This document shows, piece after piece, positions 61,307 to 64,000 of a stretch of 64,000 nt of DNA (the first letter of the stretch is position 1; each line of letters starts with the position of its first letter). The position numbers and the translations under genes were made by a program. Source of the DNA: Bacillus_AD sp047238185 (lineage in GTDB: Bacteria; Bacillota; Bacilli; Bacillales; DSM-1321); the NCBI RefSeq assembly GCF_047238185.1, contig NZ_JBDFMI010000001.1:1116001-1180000 (forward strand), read 5' to 3'. The notes under the pieces were generated by a model. The model saw only the letters and a program-made list of their open reading frames with translations. It made no database searches and was not told the origin of the DNA.

Positions 61307-61629
61307 TTATCTTACTTCCTTTGATTTAGCTACTATATTGATTCTGGCAATCTTTAAAGGAACTTTCCTTCGATCTCTCCCTTTTATACGTATACGGAAA
61401 CGCCAAAAATAATACGTTTGTCTCATATGTCTTCAGTAGAAAAGGTAACAATAGCTCAATTTGCATTGCCTTTATTTGCCGGCTGCCTGCCTTTGTAATT
61501 ATGGTGTTATTCAAATGGCCCTTGCTTTTTAAACTATAGGGTCCCTACAACTAACTAAGGATCGTAACATAAACAGAATATTCAGTTTTTATGATAGAAT
61601 CATTCTAAAAGATAAAGGGAGTAATACAT
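61307..61629. other. Intergenic region before the reductase gene
   Basis: About 320 nt. An open minus-strand frame at 61326-61514 has no ribosome site and atypical composition. A TATGATAGAAT segment near 61590 could be the -10 region of the next gene. Confidence 0.45.
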
Positions 61630-62553
61630 ATGGCCATCAAAAAGGTATCGATCATAGGACTAGGTGCATTGGGAATCTTATTCGGGCAGCATTTATCGAA
61701 GAGAATGGACAAAGAGGATGTAAGAATCATAGCTGACCGGAAACGGATTGAACGTTATGAACGGGATAAAGTGTATTGCAACGGAGAAGAATGCTTCTTT
61801 CGCTATGTGTTGCCTGAGGAGAAGTGCGAGCCGGCGGACTTGCTCATTTTTGCCGTTAAGGATAATGGGTTGGACGATGCAATCCGGGCAGTAAAAAACC
61901 ACGTAGGTGAACATACGGCCATCCTTTCTTTGTTGAATGGCATTTCTAGTGAGGAGAGGATCGGAGCAGCCTTTGGGTTTGATAAGGTGTTGTATAGCGT
62001 GGCGCAGGGGATGGATGCGGTAAAGGTCGGGAATCGATTGACGTATGACCACATGGGGATGATTTGCTTCGGGGACAAGAATCCTGCTGAAGCATCACAA
62101 AAAGCGAAGGATGTAGCGGCGTTCTTTGAAGAAAAGTTTCTTCCACATGAATGGGACCGCGATATGTACAGACGCCAATGGGGCAAGTTCATGCTTAATG
62201 TCGGTGTCAATCAGACTGCTGCGGTCTATAAAAGCAATTATGGCGAGGTGCAAAGGGAGGGGATAGCTCGGGATACGATGATTGCCGCCATGAGGGAGGT
62301 CATGGCTTTATCCGAAAAGGAAGGCGTCTATCTGACGGAGGAGGACCTGGAATATTGGTTATACGTGTTAAGTACATTAAGCCCGAACGGAAAGCCATCA
62401 ATGGCACAGGACGTTGAAGCAGAGAGATTCAGCGAGGTGGCTCTATTTGCCGGAACGGTCGTCGAAATAGGGAGAAAGCATGAGTTGCCGACACCTGTGA
62501 ATGAGGAGTTGTTGGAGAAAATCAGGGGAATGGAAAGCGAGTATCCTAACTGA
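61630..62553 (+). CDS. Ketopantoate reductase-family protein (ApbA/PanE)
   Basis: A 307-residue NADPH-dependent reductase. The N-terminal Rossmann motif is IGLGALGILFGQHLS (about 9-23). NGISSEERI and the helical C-terminal domain carry the conserved GKFMLNVGVNQTAAVY (about 187-202), in which Lys188 and Asn192 correspond to catalytic residues. NGKPSMAQDVEAERFSE contains the substrate-binding Ser/Asp/Glu. It makes pantoate for CoA synthesis, or reduces a related keto acid. Bacilli often have several paralogues, so I do not fix the symbol panE. AAAGGGAG precedes the ATG. Confidence 0.88.
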   Translation: MAIKKVSIIGLGALGILFGQHLSKRMDKEDVRIIADRKRIERYERDKVYCNGEECFFRYVLPEEKCEPADLLIFAVKDNGLDDAIRAVKNHVGEHTAILSLLNGISSEERIGAAFGFDKVLYSVAQGMDAVKVGNRLTYDHMGMICFGDKNPAEASQKAKDVAAFFEEKFLPHEWDRDMYRRQWGKFMLNVGVNQTAAVYKSNYGEVQREGIARDTMIAAMREVMALSEKEGVYLTEEDLEYWLYVLSTLSPNGKPSMAQDVEAERFSEVALFAGTVVEIGRKHELPTPVNEELLEKIRGMESEYPN

Positions 62554-62579
62554 TAATAGTAGTTTAATGGTGTTTTAAT

Positions 62580-62612
62580 GCCCTGGACAACTAACCTGTT
62601 CAGGGCTCTTTA
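62580..62612 (+). terminator. Terminator of the reductase gene
   Basis: GCCCTG...ACA / TGTTCAGGGC stem with one mismatch, then TCTTT. Confidence 0.6.
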
Positions 62613-62698
62613 ATTGCTTTCATTTGGTTTATATTCCTTTTGTGATATATTTTGGTAAAGAAAGAAATGAAAGAATATGAGATTAGGATGAATAGTAT

Positions 62699-63382
62699 AT
62701 GAAAATCTTAATAGTGGAAGATGATAAAACAATCGCTGCAGGTCTTGAATTCTCTCTTCAGCAGGAACAATATTCGACTGTCCTTTGCCACGATGCGGCT
62801 TCTGCGAAGAAAGTGCTTACAGAGGGAATCGACCAATTATCTTTATGCTTGCTCGATTTGTCCCTGCCGGACGGGAGCGGCTATGAATTGTGTAAGCTGG
62901 CGAAGGGGCGTAAGGATATCCCGGTCATTTTTTTGACGGTGGTGGATGATGAGGTGAATGTGGTGATGGGGCTTGATATGGGTGCCGATGATTATATGAC
63001 GAAGCCGTTTCGCGTGAGGGAGCTGCTTTCAAGGATCAAATCGGTCCTCCGGAGGTATGAGAAGCTGCCGCATACAAGGACGTTTATCGAAATCGGGAAT
63101 ATACGCATCAACACGTTGGAGGGCAAGGTTTATAAAGAGGGAGTCGATATTCCTTTGACAGCTTTGGAATATCGATTGCTGCTCATTTTCGGCAGCCACA
63201 TTGGACAGGTCCTTTCAAGGAGCCAGCTATTGGAGCGGATATGGGATGTGGCAGGGGAATTCGTCAATGACAACACATTGACGGTGTATATTAAAAGATT
63301 GCGTGAAAAGCTGGAGGATGATCCGCAGCATCCGACATTGATTAAGACGATACGAGGATTAGGCTATAAGGTGGGTGATTGA
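62699..63382 (+). CDS. OmpR/PhoB-type response regulator
   Basis: A 227-residue protein. The receiver (1-118) has LIVEDDK acidic residues, phosphoacceptor Asp in LCLLDLSLPDGSG (about 55), and Lys in YMTKPFRVRELL. A winged-helix DNA-binding domain follows (about 128-225), with LTALEYRLLLIFGSHIG, RSQLLERIWD, NTLTVYIKRLREKL and IKTIRGLGYKV. The kinase gene begins one base after its stop. Target genes are not visible in the window. The start shows only a weak site. Confidence 0.93.
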   Translation: MKILIVEDDKTIAAGLEFSLQQEQYSTVLCHDAASAKKVLTEGIDQLSLCLLDLSLPDGSGYELCKLAKGRKDIPVIFLTVVDDEVNVVMGLDMGADDYMTKPFRVRELLSRIKSVLRRYEKLPHTRTFIEIGNIRINTLEGKVYKEGVDIPLTALEYRLLLIFGSHIGQVLSRSQLLERIWDVAGEFVNDNTLTVYIKRLREKLEDDPQHPTLIKTIRGLGYKVGD

Positions 63383-64000
63383 ATGCTGCGCAACCGGGAG
63401 ATACGTGTCCAATTGGCTTTGATGGTCTCCAGCAGTGCGGTTATGGCGGCAGCTGCCGCTTTTGTTTGGCCCGCGGCTGCCCTTATGCTTGTTTTTGCTT
63501 CTTTTATCCTTATTGGCATCAGCCTTATGTGCACGCGATGGAGATACCGTGATATTGAAAAGCTTACCGGCTATCTGCACCGGATAGAGGGCGGGGATTA
63601 TTCGCTGGACATTCGTGATAACGAGGAGGGCGAGCTTAGTATTTTAAAGAATGAGATCTATAAACTGACGCTCATGCTGACTGAGAGGGAGCTGAGTGTA
63701 ACGAAGGACAACACCCAGTTGACAGATGCCATATCGGATATTTCCCATCAGCTGAAGTCGCCGCTCACATCGATGATGGTGATGGCTGATTTATTGAGCG
63801 GAACGGATCTGCCTGCTGGCAAAAGGAAGGAGTTTACCCGCCATATCCAGATTCAACTTGAGCGGATGGAATGGCTTGTTTCCTCTTTGCTGAAGCTGGC
63901 CAAACTCGATGCCGGCGCAGTTGATTTTAAAAGGGAACCAATCGAAGTGAAGAAGCTTATTCAGCAAGCATTAGAACCATTATTGATTCCAATCGATATT
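63383..64000 (+). CDS. Sensor histidine kinase, truncated by the window end
   Basis: 206 residues are visible. Two close TM segments (about 11-30 and 33-49) have almost no extracellular loop, so it is an intramembrane-sensing type of kinase. A HAMP-like linker is next (YLHRIEGGDYSLDIRDNEEG) and then the HisKA domain with DISHQLKSPLTSM (His at about 121). The ATP-binding domain lies beyond base 64000. It pairs with the regulator just upstream; short-loop kinases often monitor cell-envelope stress or partner transporters (inference). Confidence 0.9.
   Translation, partial: MLRNREIRVQLALMVSSSAVMAAAAAFVWPAAALMLVFASFILIGISLMCTRWRYRDIEKLTGYLHRIEGGDYSLDIRDNEEGELSILKNEIYKLTLMLTERELSVTKDNTQLTDAISDISHQLKSPLTSMMVMADLLSGTDLPAGKRKEFTRHIQIQLERMEWLVSSLLKLAKLDAGAVDFKREPIEVKKLIQQALEPLLIPIDI

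Noticed and set aside
61326..61514. 62-codon minus-strand frame
   Set aside because: No ribosome site and no protein-like pattern; lies in a promoter-type region.
1..64000. rRNA, tRNA, CRISPR array, prophage or replication origin
   Set aside because: I saw no tRNA cloverleaf, rRNA core sequence, repeat-spacer array, phage structural genes or DnaA-box cluster by eye.

Overview
The window looks like a chromosomal segment of a low- to mid-GC Bacillaceae bacterium, possibly Peribacillus or a relative (inference). The reasons are strong AGGAGG-type ribosome sites, T-rich terminators, an SLH-anchored surface protein, a T-box leader, PadR/DUF1048 and YfiB/YfiC-like ABC pairs, and a Bacillaceae-type GC-rich intergenic repeat. 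No rRNA, tRNA or CRISPR array was seen.

Layout. 0-2.4 kb: small housekeeping genes, including a membrane-anchored L7/L12-like domain and a MazG-like NTP pyrophosphohydrolase. 2.4-9.1 kb: a complete 3-hydroxybenzoate/gentisate catabolic cluster. It has a divergent IclR regulator, fumarylpyruvate hydrolase, a DinB-fold candidate maleylpyruvate isomerase, gentisate dioxygenase, an FAD hydroxylase and an aromatic-acid MFS importer. 9.4-13.7 kb: a TetR regulator, with a clear operator over its own start, divergent from an asymmetric heterodimeric ABC exporter. 14.4-22.8 kb: an AT-rich block with a giant FIVAR/SLH surface protein, a two-core hybrid histidine kinase and a REC-wHTH-BTAD regulator. 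23.5-29.3 kb: exported small proteins, then a PadR/DUF1048/ABC-2 drug-export module with shared operator-like repeats. 30.3-33.8 kb: T-box-controlled glutaminyl-tRNA synthetase and small genes. 34-39.4 kb: a decaying patch of lipoproteins and immunity-type genes. A SUKH (SMI1/KNR4) gene here is split by an IS21-family element with a visible target duplication. 39.6-43.4 kb: LysR plus an alpha/beta hydrolase, a polysaccharide deacetylase and gene remnants.

43.5-59.9 kb is a defence-type region. The first part is a nuclease-helicase (DUF2075 type), a MazG-like NTP pyrophosphohydrolase, two tandem PLD-nuclease/SF2-helicases (the second with a DUF3427-like tail) and a convergent NUDIX hydrolase. 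This combination of helicase-nucleases with nucleotide-cleaning enzymes is the best candidate for an under-described system. An Excalibur-domain membrane protein follows, then a complete Wadjet operon in the order jetD-jetA-jetB-jetC, preceded by a 16-bp perfect palindrome.

60-64 kb: a lipoprotein, a two-TM protein, a ketopantoate reductase-family enzyme, and an OmpR-type response regulator with its kinase, which is cut by the window end.
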